64,000 nucleotides of DNA from Seriola aureovittata (lineage: Eukaryota; Chordata; Actinopteri; Carangiformes; Carangidae): NCBI RefSeq assembly GCF_021018895.1, contig NC_079365.1, positions 20,049,501-20,113,500 of the forward strand, in the 5' to 3' direction. The translations under genes and the position numbers were made by a program. Below are positions 14,024 through 27,600 of the stretch, piece after piece. Every line of letters starts with the position of its first letter. The stretch's first letter is position 1. A model generated the notes under the pieces. That model did not search any database and had not been told where the DNA came from. It saw only the letters and a list, made by a program, of their open reading frames with translations.

Positions 14024-14700
14024 TCACCTCTCTCTCTTCTCTCCTTCTCAGTGTCTGTCTCTCTCTCTCCACCATCACTTACCTGACGTTCTTTCCCCTT
14101 ATTCCTCATCCTTCCTTTATCCATTACTAGTATTAACTTCAATTCCTGTGTTTTTCTCCCCTAATCACCTTAAGCAATCCAGCTCCTCCTACTTTAATTT
14201 CACCCCAGCTGTCACATGCTAAAGTTCCTCCCACATCTTGTAGCTCTGTCCTCTCCTGCTTCACCCGCCCTCTGTCCTTACGCTATCTGCCATTGCCCCT
14301 CCATATCTTCATTTACCTTCCTGATCTTATTCTGGGCCATCACCTCATTCACCCCGTTTGTCCTTCTTTCCCAATTAAGTCTGTTTTTCCTACATGTCTC
14401 ACAGTGGGTATCATCCACTCATTCTCTTCACCTATGACTTTCTACCTCTCATTTCTAACTCTAACCCACCACTCACTGCTTGACCAGCTCCATCCCTAAC
14501 TTTCGTTTTTGTCACTTCGCTCCTCAACCCCCTCCTCCCCTCCAGTCATCCCCGTCTTATCCTGCCAAGATCTCAAACCACACTCTCCACCACTTTCAGT
14601 CCCTCTTTATCCTATATCTCTTTACTTTAGACCTCAGGCTTAATGTCTGCCTATATATCCTGAATTAACCTAAGCCAACCCCCATCTCACCCTTATTCTA
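14024..14700 (+). repeat. Long pyrimidine-rich tract
   Basis: About 680 nt strongly depleted in G on the plus strand: CT clusters, then CCCCTCCTCCCC-type sequence. Several overlapping chance reading frames result, rich in Ser, Pro and Leu. No gene is suggested. Confidence 0.7.
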
Positions 14701-14743
14701 AGTCCTAACAGCACAGCTTTTAAAAGGAGCTATATGTTAGGAT

Positions 14744-15105
14744 GGCTATTGCTACCTAGCCATAGCATCAACAGCTGCTTACACCAGTCTAGAAGAAACG
14801 TTGCAAGTTCAGCATCAAACTTCATTCCTTTACCTGCTAAGAGCTGTCTCCAGCGGTGGTCTCCAGTGATAGCATTAGAAATGCGTCTATTTCTTCAACT
14901 AAAGTTAGCCTGCAAACCAGCTAGCCCCAGTCTGGTTAGCCTGTTTTGTCACTTTCCAATACTGATTCACTGTCGTGTCCCTGAAGAGGTAGTGCTGCAC
15001 AGAAGGTGTATTATAACCTCTAGACACAACAAAGGGTGAAGCTCTTGACAAGACTGGTAAGTAAAACAGCTGCTAAAGCGAACGTTGGCTATGTAGCAAA
15101 GGCAA
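14744..15105 (+). repeat. Non-autonomous inverted-repeat element (copy B)
   Basis: Related to copy A at 2145-2490 in the opposite orientation. Shared phrases include GTCACTTTCCAATACTGATT, CCTGAAGAGGTAGTGCTGC and ACTGGTAAGTAAAAC. Its two ends are also inverted repeats of each other (GCTATTGCTACCTAGCC against TTTGCTACATAGCCAAC). Confidence 0.65.
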
Positions 15106-16262
15106 GACTTAGAAACAGCTCATTTAAAAGGTTCAAAGGGCGTTACTTATGGTGCAAATAGCCCTTAAAGTAAGCAAAGAACACTGACTAGTTTGACTAT
15201 TTTCAAATTCTTGCCAGTGAGGGACAGAGTATTGGCATCTGTCAACAAACATGTTAGAGTCAGAATCGGCTTCATTGACCAAGTGTGTTTAGGCTCTCAG
15301 TGTACTTACATAAACATAGGCTAAAACAGGAACAGCAAGCAAAGGAGAAATAAGCAGACAGAAACACATAGCTAGGCAACCAGGTGAAAAATGTAAATAC
15401 ATATAGAAAGAACAATGGACAACAACATTCAAAGTCCATATGTAATGAAAGTCAAATTCTTACTGCAAACAAATACAGTAGTGCACAGGTGTACAAAGAG
15501 TGTTGGAATAAATACTGAATGGGTAAGTAACTGTATATATGTACAGTTTATCCATGTAGATAGTATATACGCATCTTTTTCTGAGATAAACAATGTGCTT
15601 GGACTTACATTTTACCATAATGGATAATGTGTATATCAAACTGCAATATATTTTCAGTATAATTTTATATTTTAGATTAGTTTGATTAAAGGTTTCCATG
15701 CACCTCTAAGTAATTAGTCATTGTAAGCTTAACATTTCAATGGCAATATAAGGGTTTTTTGATAAGTTTCACATATTTTCACATGACAACGCACTCTCTT
15801 CTTATTCTCCTGTTCAAAGTCCCTTAAGGGGGATAATTGATGCATGCCGGTATGAAAACAAATAATAGTTCATGAACCTAAAAATAATCTAAAAATAAAA
15901 AATGATAGCATGAAGATTAAAAGAAGGTGAAAAAAGTTGGAAGACACAAAGGTTAATGCCGATCCAGTCGGCCAAACATGTCCAACACCATGATGGCACA
16001 TCAAGTCAAAATGTTTTTCTTCATTGTCATGGTTCTTCCTATCCATTACCCATGCACAATCCTTCCCTCTTCTCTCCCTCTCCTCTTCCCACTCTCCCCC
16101 AAACCCCCTCTTCTCCACAGTCCTGCCATCTCTCAGCATTCCTCAGGTCCGCCACACAGAGCCCCATTGTGTCAGTGGGTTAGGGAGGGAGCACACAGTC
16201 CAACCTCTCACCATGTGCTGCCACTGGACTCACCTTAGGAGACCACAAACTACTGTACAGCC

Positions 16263-16264
<2 letters not shown>

Positions 16265-16309
<45 letters not shown>
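16265..16309 (+). repeat. (CA)n microsatellite
   Basis: Pure CA array of 45 bp. Downstream at 16551-16576 there is also a (GGA)n array. Confidence 0.95.
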
Positions 16310-16311
<2 letters not shown>

Positions 16312-17084
16312 TGCCTCTTTCTGTCTCTATTTCCTCCCTCGTTCCATCACTCTCCTCCATCTCCCGTGCTTTCATTCCACCCTTCATTCCTTTTTCTTCC
16401 GCTTACACTTCCACTGCTTTTGGAAGCCGGCCACCATCAACAGGCTTCGCCCTCTTTTTCTAAAACCAATGTTTATAACCAAACAGGCCTGCTCAAAAAG
16501 TCTATTGATGAGACTCTGAGGTTTCAAAGCAAGAGACCAAGCAGACCCTCAGGAGGAGGAGGAGGAGGAGGAGGAGTGGAAGGAAAGCGTGACTGGGGGG
16601 GGGGTAATTTGGGGCCAGGTTCTCCTGTAGAAAATACTTAAGGTGCCAGTGTGAAGACCTCCACCGAGTCCTGCCACTCAATCTGGTTCTTTAAACAGCA
16701 CAGAGGCAAAAAATAGCCAAGAAAGTTCAAGTCTGTAATGTAGAGAACCATATTGGTTTTTCCTGCTGTTAATCAACAAGATTTGCATGAAGTATCTTTG
16801 ATGTTAATGTTGTAAAAATAGCAGGGGTTCTATTGTCATTCGTACATCTTCAAATAAGACATCTAATCATGACTTCTTGCATAGTTGAACTTAGATTAAA
16901 AGTTAGTCGCACATAAATTTCTTGACTACTGGTGGCACATTTCTTCTATACCTATACTCTTGCTTTAACTGATTCTTTGACCATTTGGGGGCAGCAGAAA
17001 CAAGTTGTAAAAACAGCAATGAAGCTTTATCGCCTCATAAAGTTAAGGAATTAAAAAATGTATTAACAGCTGCTTATTTACACA

Positions 17085-17310
17085 TCTATCAGTCACAGAG
17101 CAAGAGTATTATCATTCATTTGGAGTCTGATGAATGTAACTCAAACATTCACTCAGCTTTTGGCTCCGTTTTGGTCCCCGCCACCTCTTGGGGGAAATAT
17201 CTGGCACTTTAGCTGGTAAATGTTCACAAGCTGGTCATTAGCTCTGCCTGTCTGCCGTTTGGTGCTGCACAGGTAGTGTACAGTGGAATCAGCTGCAACT
17301 GGAAACTATG
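17085..17310 (+). repeat. Teleost interspersed repeat fragment
   Basis: ATCATTCATTTGGAGTCTGA, CACTTTAGCTGGTAAATGTT, CACAAGCTGGTCATTAGCTC and TCTGCCGTTTGGTGCTG match, in reverse orientation, the fragment at 30470-30740. No coding capacity beyond chance ORFs. Confidence 0.6.
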
Positions 17311-20300
17311 CTGTAAGAGCAGTGGGAGTGAACCAAACAGTAAAGTTGCGGTCCAGAAAACCAAAACAATGAGTTTAACTGAAATACTCCGTAAAGCTGA
17401 AGGGAACTCCAGAAACAGGTGATGATCATCTGTGAGTTTGTCAGTAAGAGCAAACTCAGATGATGATATTTATGGAGATGGCATTTGAGCTGTAGGTGCA
17501 TAAACACCAAAGTAAATAGCAATATTTTAGAAAGAGAGGCAGGAAGTAGATGAAGCCAAACAGAGGCTAAAATACAAAAATGCAATGGGATGAAGAAAAT
17601 AAATAGCTGAATTGCATTCAAACATGAAATATCAAGAGATATTTTGTTCGATCATTACTTTCTCCTTTTATAACCTTATTTGTGGAAGATAAAGCATATT
17701 CAAATCCCTTAAGGCTGACTACAAGGGAAAGTCTCCAAACTTTTTGTGGTGCAAGAACTGACCCATTTCACCAGCCTCAAGGTTAATGAGTTCAATTGGA
17801 CTCGTTTGAGAGATTATCACGTGTGACTCAGAAACATAATTCTGTAAGACTCTGAGGGTCCAGAAAGGCCAGCGGTCTGAACAACAATGTTGTTTTCTTG
17901 CTGAGAAAAAGCTTTTTATTTAGCTGTATATGTTACATACCCACAGCCACTTGTTTCTGTGTAGATTAAAAGAAGGGCCAATGTTATTGTGCTATTCCAG
18001 TCTCCAATACAATGAAAAAGGGACACAATCTACAATATAACTCCGCACACATGTACACTTTGCACACTCAGTCCGAGTCTGAGAGTTCAGCATTCCTGAG
18101 AGGCTTAGATGCCGGCTGAAAAGAATGAGCAGCCACACAGAGGGATCTCCTCACGAGATAGAGAGCCATGTGGCGTGCTTTCAGCCAGATTACCGAGTCG
18201 GCCAGAGCGCTCAGCGTGACCTGAGGACTGGAAGGATAGAGCAGAGCGAAATACACCAGTATCACTTTTCAAAACAGGCAGATTAGTGTCTGCTGTTACA
18301 GTGTTTTGTTCTAACCATTTACTTCTACTGTGTAATGCTTACTGCATTTTGTGCTGAGCATCTGAGACTAAAGGAGAGATGTATTGGTAGGTAAATGACT
18401 GAAGGGGGAAGAGGTATTTACATGGCCATATAAGATTGATATTATTATGCATTATTATTAAAGCATGACAGCATAGCATGAAATATTGGAAAGAATCAAA
18501 TGAATGGGCATTAAAAAAAAAAAAAAAAACCTACCTCTGCTACTATATGTTACCTTTCGTATGTATCTTTACTGTGGGAAAAGACGTTTTTACAAAGCAC
18601 TTGCATGGTATTTTGCTTTAGACTCATGTTCCTACCACACATCATCTTCAGTTCTCAGCATAGATATAGCACAGCAGAGAGGGCACCAATGCTTTCAAAC
18701 GGCTTTGTTGCATGAATGATATTGCACATATTGCATATCTACTCAGACAGTAACACCTGATATCCAACTTGGCCACTCATTGTTTAACATATAACACGAT
18801 AAATAACCAAAAAAAAAGAAAAGATTTAATTTGTTCATAGCTGACTAACAAGATAGAAAGGCAGGACCACATGTACGTAGCACCGAGAGGTTTCCAAAGG
18901 GATGATCTGAAGATTGGATTTTGATACACTGAGCCATCTTTGCTGCCATTACTGGAGCCAGAATCGATTTGATTAAAGGAGATGAAACCAGGATGGAAAT
19001 TAAGTCAAATGTAGTGGTAACCACCGTGACTGACTCTGATCAAGCAAACACAGCCCAAAACATACTTCTCTTAATTCTTCTCAAGAGGACACAGTTACAA
19101 AGACAAAAACAGCCACCAAAACACACACTGGAATAATGAAATTTCGTTTAGTTTAGTTTATGTTTGCAGAGAGAAGTTTCAACATTTGCCCAGTGACTTC
19201 ATCACAGCCATCGCCAGAGCGACCATCTGCTTCTGCACTGGCATCACCACTCAGCTAATGGTGTCTACTTCCTGAATCACATAATATCTTTTACATGTCC
19301 TTTCTTGGGAAGCTTTTTGTGTATTATTCGAAATGAACTATAACAGACAAGGACTATAGTAAAACTGGATAATAAAGTTCAATTAGATACAAACTGGACT
19401 GCAGGGCAGTTCCACTATTCTATTTTTATGCTTCATTCATCTTTAAGTACATGTCAGTAGGAGTGTGTCGTACAACAAAGTGGGCTACACGATTCAGATC
19501 GATCACTGGCCACTGAAGCATTCATTTTTGTACAAATGTGTGTGCAAGCAGGCTGAGAACATTAAATCTCATATGACAAACAAAGTATCTTTCCATCTCA
19601 TTTGACATCCTCACTGAAATAAATGAAATGCAGCAATAATGCTGCCTTAAATTCAGGAGGGATTTCACTGTTCATGGGCCTGTACTGTAAAACTCTTGAT
19701 TGACAGATAAAGTGACAACAATCCCACTGGCAATACCAGAGTTTAAGGTTTTTTTAATTTAAGTTTTAAGTTTGGGTCAGTGTGAGCATGTGAGACCCTC
19801 ACTTACATTATTGTCAGTGTCACTGCAGGAGGTTTAACATTTGACCCTGTGGTGACTTTATTTTTACAGCCTCCTCATCTGTTAGGGTCTGACTGATGAC
19901 TGTTGGTTGACTGTAACTGAAAGCAATTAGTAACCATGGACGATGTGATAGAACGAGTGGAACAACAACTTATCCTCAGCGCTATTGGTTTAAGGCAATC
20001 AAACAAATATTTTAAAACAGAATGTCTTAAATACAGAATGATCTATGTGATATTAAAAGTGACAGGAAAGCTTTCTAGAAAGAAAGGTTTAAAACAGGCT
20101 AAAGACCAGCGCAGACTGATACTGACACCACAGCTGGAAAGTTCAGTCCCTTTAGATTTAAAGTTCAGTCCCCAGGTGTTGATAAAATCTTATTTCAACC
20201 TTATTTTTGGCCCATTAATCAATTTGAGACACACCATAAGAAGAAGAATTAAACTTTGATCAAAGTTTGAAATGAGAAATCAGGTTTTTGTTCCAAGCAC

Positions 20301-20580
20301 CAGTAAACCTTGTAAAGGAGTCTGTCAGGAGCTCAACATCCATCAGTAGGGTTGACAACATGATGTCAGCACTTCTCTGCAGAAACATACAGTGTATAAG
20401 AGAGCTGCACGGCTGGACTCACGTAACAAGAGTCCTTGTCCAAAAGGGCACGGAGCCGAGGAAAGAGCCCAGGATCTCATTCGGGTGTGAGGAATGTACG
20501 TATTTGGGAAGGGTCTGGTGTCTTGTATGTGTGAGTGTGCGCCTGTGTGCCAATGCCTGTATGACTCAGCGTATGTTTGC

Positions 20581-20634
20581 GTGTGTGTCTGTGTATGTGT
20601 GTGTGTGTGTGTGTGTGTCTGTGTGTGTGTGTGT
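20581..20634 (+). repeat. (GT)n microsatellite, interrupted
   Basis: GT array with CT and AT interruptions inside a wider GT-rich region of about 20515-20680. Confidence 0.95.
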
Positions 20635-21210
20635 ACGTGCACATGGATGTGTGTGAGTGGGTGTGTGAGTGGGTGGGGGTCAGGAGCGCACCATTGTGAC
20701 AGTGCTGGCTTTTATTGATTCAGCTGGGGTGAGACCACTGCAGATGTCAGAGCTGCAACAAGCCAGTATCCAGAGGACTTCCACTACGAAATTTACTGCA
20801 TGACTCCATCCTCCGCAAACATGCTTTGTGGCAGAACTGGCCATTGGTGTGAAGTTCTCCTAAATTTCAACAATGCTACGCTCAAGTGTGAACCACATCT
20901 AGATGAGGACAAGAGCTAAGGAAACCATATTTCCGTTTCCTAGAGGTCGCGTTTCCCTGCTACTGAATCGAAGAAAGAAGAGAACCTATTTTTTTTTCAG
21001 TTGCACATAATCTATATATCAGCATAAAACCAGAAAGCACAAATAAAAGATGTGGCAGAAGACATAAATATGGATATAATATGGAAAACTACAAACTAGG
21101 GTATTGCAGCTCTAATTATATACAACGATGCCTGGTAATATTCTGTACATTGTCTTCTATTGGTATGGCAAGCTGCTTCATCAATGAGCATTGACAATAA
21201 CTACACATAT

Positions 21211-21235
21211 TATATATATATATATATATATATAT
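21211..21235 (+). repeat. (TA)n microsatellite
   Basis: Pure TA array of 25 bp. Confidence 0.95.
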
Positions 21236-22489
21236 TTACACACAGGTAGGCAAAGGCATGTAATATATATACGTAAGTGAACCACAGAGATTGACGGTAA
21301 GATACTAAATAATAATTAACATTTCTTCAGCACTTGTTCGAGGTCAAGGCTGAACTGATCTGGTAAAGCACTGAGGAACTTTCTGCCATTTTCTCTTCTC
21401 ATTGATCCCTTTTTCGTTTCTTTTCCCTTTAAAAACCTGCAGGAGCGCAGCAGCTGTACAGCCAACTGTAGAGCGCTTTGTGCCGAGTGATTCCAGATGG
21501 AAGCCAAGATGAGCTGAGGTGAGAAGATCCTTTACAGCTTTTCAAGGAGCCAGGCAGCTCAGACCTGGAGAGCTGTGAAGCTCTGCTGCCCACTCAGTTT
21601 GTGTGGGTGCGGGTGTCTAGAAAGTGTGCAAGACGGAAAGAAAGACAGAGAGAGACAAACAGAAAGACAGTCGGAGACAAAGACTGAAAGAAAAAAAGCC
21701 TTCAGGGAATAAACTAGTCTGTTTACTGATCACAAAACCCTTTCAGCCAATCCAGTGCAGCGACACTGACGATGTCCCACAGAAGGACAGAGAGAACCCA
21801 CAACTCCTCTGTTTTTCATTAACACTCGAGGTTACCTTTTTTCTGTCTCTCTAACAGTCCAGCTTGAGGCACCGGGAATCAGTTCATCTTTCCAGCACAC
21901 AGGCACAGCGCTCAATGTGTCTTTGTTTTCCAGAGGAGAACTGTCCTCCTTTTCTTGAAAATGGGGGTCTGTTTCTTTTGGACAAACTCCCTATCAAACC
22001 CATCTCGGATTCAAAGTTGTCGTGGTTATGACTGTCCCAAGAGTTTATCTATTTTCCACAACACCTTAGACAGGGGGAAATAGCTATTTATTCTATTTAC
22101 TCTCCTCTCTCTTTCTCTCTCTCTCCCTCTCTGCACCATGCCTCTCCCCTCCTCTTTCCTTTTTCTCTCCCTCTCTTTCCTCCTGGATATATGTCGATCC
22201 CATGATTCATGGTTTTTGGCTAGGAGCTGCAGCCGTGCAGTTATATGTGGAACATTCCATTTACAGCAGCAGACACTATTTGCCCTGTGATTATGCAACT
22301 CCATAATATCCCACAACACAGCTGGTGGTTCAAATCATCAATATTCTTAATATTTATCAGCATTTCTGATAAATTTGTAGCGTAGTAGCGTTGCAGAGAA
22401 ATGTGATGATTGATATAATCATGTTTAACACCTGCAAATATATCATCATAATCCTTTGTTAAAAACTATGCGCATATACTTTTCACATA

Positions 22490-23200
22490 AATATATAGCT
22501 AGCAGCATGCTATCTTAGCTTAGCATAAAGCTGGAAACAGGTTGAAGCAGCTAGCCTGTCTCTGTCAGAAGGTAACAAAAGCCTACCAGGACCTCATATG
22601 CTCAGTGATTATAATATCACATTAGCATCATCGTCAGGTTGCCAGGCAACCAGCAGAGACTCTTGAATGATATTGTCTTAGACCAAGAAATAGTCCCCAC
22701 CCCTTAATACAACTTGTAGTTCTTACACTTCAGTTTTTATATTGAGGGGAACAACAATTATACACATCACTGTCTGTTTCCAGAAGGAGCCACAAAAGCC
22801 TGAAAAACTGCCTCGAGTGATGTCACTTGAGGCAGTGTCAGTCAGGTCGGTAGGTCATGAAACAAATCTTGGTCGGTGGAGCCAGAAAGAAGTAAAGTTA
22901 ACAAAGCTCTGAAGCCCATTCCTCATCCATGTTAGAGGCTAGCAGCTCCAGGCTACACTGACTGCTAGTAACATAACACCGAACTGTCAGGGATGGAGTT
23001 GAGAATGTGAGGAATAAAACTGACAATACCTCTGGTTGTTGTGCAATGCTAGATCAGTGGAGGATTCTTTTAAATAAATGAGATATAGCATATTTATCTG
23101 TGAGCTTTAGAGGTGCTGACAAGTAGATTGTTATCATTGGACAGAGCTCAGCTAGCTGTATCCTCCTGCTTCCTCCTTATTAGAGTGGTATGAATATTCT
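22490..23200 (+). repeat. Composite palindromic teleost repeat
   Basis: The left part holds TTAGCTTAGCATAAAGCTGG and CAGCTAGCCTGTCTCTGTCA. The right part holds GTGAGCTTTAGAGGTGCTGA and GGACAGAGCTCAGCTAGCTG, which is the same family reversed. Two internal hairpins: GGTTGCC-A-GGCAACC near 22637-22651 and a 30-nt near-perfect palindrome at 22807-22836. No ORF. Confidence 0.65.
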
Positions 23201-24499
23201 TTTCAAACTCACAAATAAGCATATTTTCCTAAAATAGCAAACTATTGAAGACCCACATTCTGAAGTTTCTACTTAGTAAGTTTTTTTACTTGACTCAAAT
23301 TATTTTGGAATTTATTCTCTCGCCAAAACTGAGTTTTTCATGTAAAATTGGCGTGTACATGATAGCACCACAAGCCAGAAACAAAGTTGCCTCCCAAGTG
23401 TTTAAAAGGGCACTGAATGAATGGCATCGACTGAATATACTCGCCCCCGAACACGTAACTTCAAGGACAAAAAAAAACCCAAAAAAACAGGCACTCTTTG
23501 ACTTAATGGCATGTTTTCAGTCAAGCGTCTGTCATCTGAAGCTCTGGCGTGCTTTAACCCCACTATTACCCCACTAAAAAGGAGCCTCAGTGATTGGTGG
23601 ATTACTCGACCTACTGTATGCTGTGCTGCATGACCCTATTATCAAAATATACAAAAATACTTGCTACATTCAATGGCTGGTGTACAAGTGGATGTGGAGC
23701 TTTTTATAGGTCCGTGTGTGCTCAAATAAAGTTTGGTTCACTTGCTGGAACCAAAGAAAGCAGCCATTTATATGTGTGCAGCATAAAGTGTGTATGAGCT
23801 GGCTGGTATGTGACAGAGAGAGAGACGGATGAAGGGAGAGGGTGGGGGCGTGTCTGAATCTGTGAGCATGCTTGTATACTGTCTGTTCCCTGCAACTTGA
23901 CACCAATTAATCTGACTGACGGCCTTATAATCATTACCAAATGTAGGTGTGGTGAGTTAAATCTTGGGTCGCTGTGTCTTCCTGTCGTATGACGGGTAAT
24001 TTTCTGGTTGGAGAGGTGGTGGCCTCACTTTGATATTTTTCTTTTTCATCACCATAATTGATAGCTTCAGAAAGATCAACAGCCCTGAGATTAATGTGGA
24101 GTCTGTGCTTAAAAAAATGATGCAGATGAAGGATACAGATAGAAAGGACATGGAGACATTTTTCTTCAGCTGTCATACTCTACTGTCCTGAGCTTCTTCT
24201 TCGTGACCCTGGGCAAAGTTTATCACTGCAACCTGTCAGAGGTGTGGAGGTCCACCATCGGTCAGGAGAACCCAGTTTGCTCAGGTCTGCTTGTGCAGCT
24301 GTTGCTCTGAAAAGGAGGGGAGGGACCAGGCCGGGTTTCTTCTCCGGGGGTTCCTGAGGGCAAGAATGTGGACCGGAGAAAGGGAGCACAACGATGCTGC
24401 TGAGTTCAGCACAAGACTGCAGCTGCTGTCTTCTCCGGTTCTACCTGGACACTGAACTTCAGACAACAGCACTGAAAATGTTTGGCTTTGTTCCTTTTC

Positions 24500-24680
24500 C
24501 CATCTTCAGTCCCAACTTCAGAAATGTGGGTCAATAAAATGTGAGTCTTTGGGTGTTGGCCTGCTGGCTGGAAGAATCAAGACATCTGAAGACGTCACCT
24601 TCAGATGTCTACGATGGACATTTGTCACAATTTTTGGACCTTTCATCAATTTAACAATCAGTATCAGTAATAGGCAGTTC
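24500..24680 (-). repeat. Old teleost repeat fragment with internal inverted repeat
   Basis: Contains GTCTTTGGGTGTTGGCC, AAGACATCTGAAGACGTCACC and GGACATTTGTCACAATTTTT, as in the family at 49630-50110. AGACATCTGAAG (24580-24591) and CTTCAGATGTCT (24599-24610) form a perfect 12-bp inverted repeat around ACGTCAC. Confidence 0.5.
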
Positions 24681-27600
24681 TACTATGTGTAATATTTGGC
24701 ACAAATTGTTGTCAGCCCGTCTTTTTTTATCCTGCCACTAGAGGTCACCTCAGTAAGACATTTTCAAATCCTACATGTCAGATTGAAACACAAGTTAAAG
24801 CTTTTTTATCTTTCGCGTTGTGAGGTATTTGAAACTGAATAGCCTAAGTGGGCAGGGTATAATTACAAGAGGTGGTTAAATCAGATCCTTCAAATTTGAT
24901 TGGATCGTTCAAAAGTGGGCGCGTCCTATGAAATGTAGAACTGTGGTGAGATATGGGGCTGTAGAGACTGTTGGTCTCCTCAGCCACACCGTTAGATCAG
25001 CAGGCGGAGGAAAAAGGACATAAATAAACTAAGGTACAACAAAAGTTTTTGCTACTGAGACGCAAACCTTTTTTTCACATATATTCAACATCAACGATAA
25101 GATAACTCAGTAATTAATAGTGGTATTTGTGTGCGATTTTCTTATTTCATTGTATCAAAGAAGTGATGATCTCACTGTTTTGTATTATATGATATTATGT
25201 GTACATTGCTGTCTGCTAGTGTGTCTTTTGAAACTGCCACTGCCGAAGTTAGAAATGTTCAAAATCCTTCATATAGGGATTTTAAAATTCATTATTTCCA
25301 CTAAATCTCTTGACGTACTGATTATAATCAACATGAGCCTCATTTATCAAACTGTGTGCCCTTAGTATGCACATTGAACCACACAAACGGCTTCTGCTCA
25401 GGTCAAATCTGTCTTTTCGCCACCTTCAAGATTTCACCACCTGGTCTCATCCACAGGACCACTCAGCTCCCATAAATAGGCCTATTCATGTGCCAAACCT
25501 ACACTGATCTGCTGCAGGAAATGAGCTCCATACGTGCAGGCCACCGAGACTCCACAATACAGTACCGCCTCACAAATATGGCCTCCAGTGTTTTGACTGT
25601 GTCACAACCATCAATTATGAGATGCATATCAACCAGGACATGTGTTTGATGTGTTAAACTGTGTTTCTTGTTAGACTGCCATGATGAAATATCATCTAAA
25701 CAATGCATAATAGGAGTAGAGGGCTGTATTCACTGGCGACATGTTCTTTTTTTATTTATATTTATTTTTACTTTAATGTAATTTCATAATCTAATTTTAA
25801 CTGGTCGTGAGTCAAGACTTGGACCTCATTCATTTAGTTGGAGAGTTTCTCTGAGAACAACATTCATGAATGCGTTTGATTGTTAGTGCTTTACACTTCT
25901 TTACCAGACTCCAACCCGACTTTACACTTGCATTGTTTGGACAGAACTTGAGGAAAGTTTACATCTGAGTGAGAGAACACTTTTCTAAAGTCTGATGATG
26001 ACACCGTACCAGTATTGGCTGAAGTTTTCAGACTGAAGGGTGAAAAGTATTTGTTCCCCCAAGGGAAAAAACATTCATGAGGACAATAAATTCACCGCCA
26101 GCATCTCTTTAAATCAGGGCGAGTGAATCACTCCCAGATGGATCTGCATGGATCACATTGACGCAGTTTGTCACTCACTCATCCTCACCGTCTTTGCTAT
26201 GATTGTTTGTTTGGCCTATTAGAATGGGAATTACACATCTTAGCACAGCTGTCATTGATTAGCCTCTAAACGTATATGCTCATGGCGGTGACAGTGATGA
26301 TTCCCTAAGAACATCAGTGACAACTAACACTCCTGGGAACATTTGCCCTGCACAGCAGAAATCCACAATATCACTTTTTCCCCCCCCTTTTCTTTTTAAT
26401 TGCGGTACACTCATTCCTCATTACTCTACGGGAGTGAATCAAAAAAACAATTCAGGAAGAACACTTTTGAAAGCAATGCTACACAGGTGGATCCTATTAA
26501 TTCCTATTAGTGGGTTCTTATATTTGTGTATTTACTTAATATCATATATTTTGTACTGATGCACCTAAAATTATTACACCAATATGAGTAATGTAGAAAA
26601 CCCACATGTCCCACATGAGTTTTCTATGGGTAATTATGGTGCTAATTGGAATTCAACATAATATGACCCAACTAGTCTTTATAAATAACAGTGACTATGT
26701 TAGTTTATAGTTGAAGTCGGTGTCCATGAGATGTTTAGGTTCACAATTTTTCAAGTTTGTCTTACAACAATATTCAGGTGCCAATATGAACATTGAAGCA
26801 GGTCTTGCTTTCCATTATCAGTCCTCCTCTTCCTGATGCGCTTTCAACATTCACTCTTTTTGTGCAAATATATATTCAAAAGTTCACCTGACACTTATGT
26901 GAGGCTTCAAAAGTCTGTGTTAGACTTGTTAGAGTCTTTAAGATTTGTTTGTCACTGCAGCTCAACTGGGAAAAACTGGGAAAACACAGACAAAATTTTA
27001 CAGTGAAAAAGCCTTGAAAAATGTAAGTCAAGTTTCCATCCCAATATACCGCAAGGTTTAACCAAATTCCCAGGAAGAAGAATATCATGAGTTGGGCACA
27101 TGAACATAAACAGTTGGTGGCTCTAATTCTCCGGTGCCATTAAGCCGCTGCAGAAGAAGAAGAGGAAACAACAAGATGAAGTGACTGATGAATGAGCGGC
27201 AGTCAAATCTCAAACGAATGAAAACAATGTGGACATGGTGATGGAAATATGACATGTTTGTGACTTTTATGAATTCATTTGAGGAACAGTTCCCTCATCC
27301 GTCAACACATGTTTAAAGAGCGTCATGATTTATACACCAAGTCTGTTTCTATTGCACTGTGTCACATTTTGCTTTGATCGAATATGTTTATGCTATTGCT
27401 GTGTTTATGCTCAATATGTGCATAAAGACAACGGAAAAGGCTTCGTTCAGCAGCTATTCTGGATTGCAACGTGCTTCAAGTTCGGCACTCATCCTCAGAC
27501 AGCATCTCATGGCTCTGTCCTCTTTTTCTGAGTACTTTGACCGACCTGATTTGGAAGCCTTTTCTTCCTCTATTTTTTTGTGGCTTTCACTGATACACCA

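Larger units (their letters stand above)
10791..22489. other. No gene recognised (microsatellites and repeats only)
   Basis: Several microsatellites, one pyrimidine tract, one MITE-like copy and other repeat fragments. A 44-nt exon-like segment at 12538-12581 was considered and set aside. Nothing else is supportable. Confidence 0.6.

Noticed and set aside
16024..16641. 205-residue plus-strand open frame
   Set aside because: Runs through a CA array (poly Thr-His) and a GGA array (poly Gly); the length comes from simple repeats lacking stops.
21316..21507. Minus-strand 63-residue open frame beginning MASIWNHSAQSALQLAVQ
   Set aside because: Not low complexity, but no homologue comes to mind, no clear splice context, and it is short enough to be chance.
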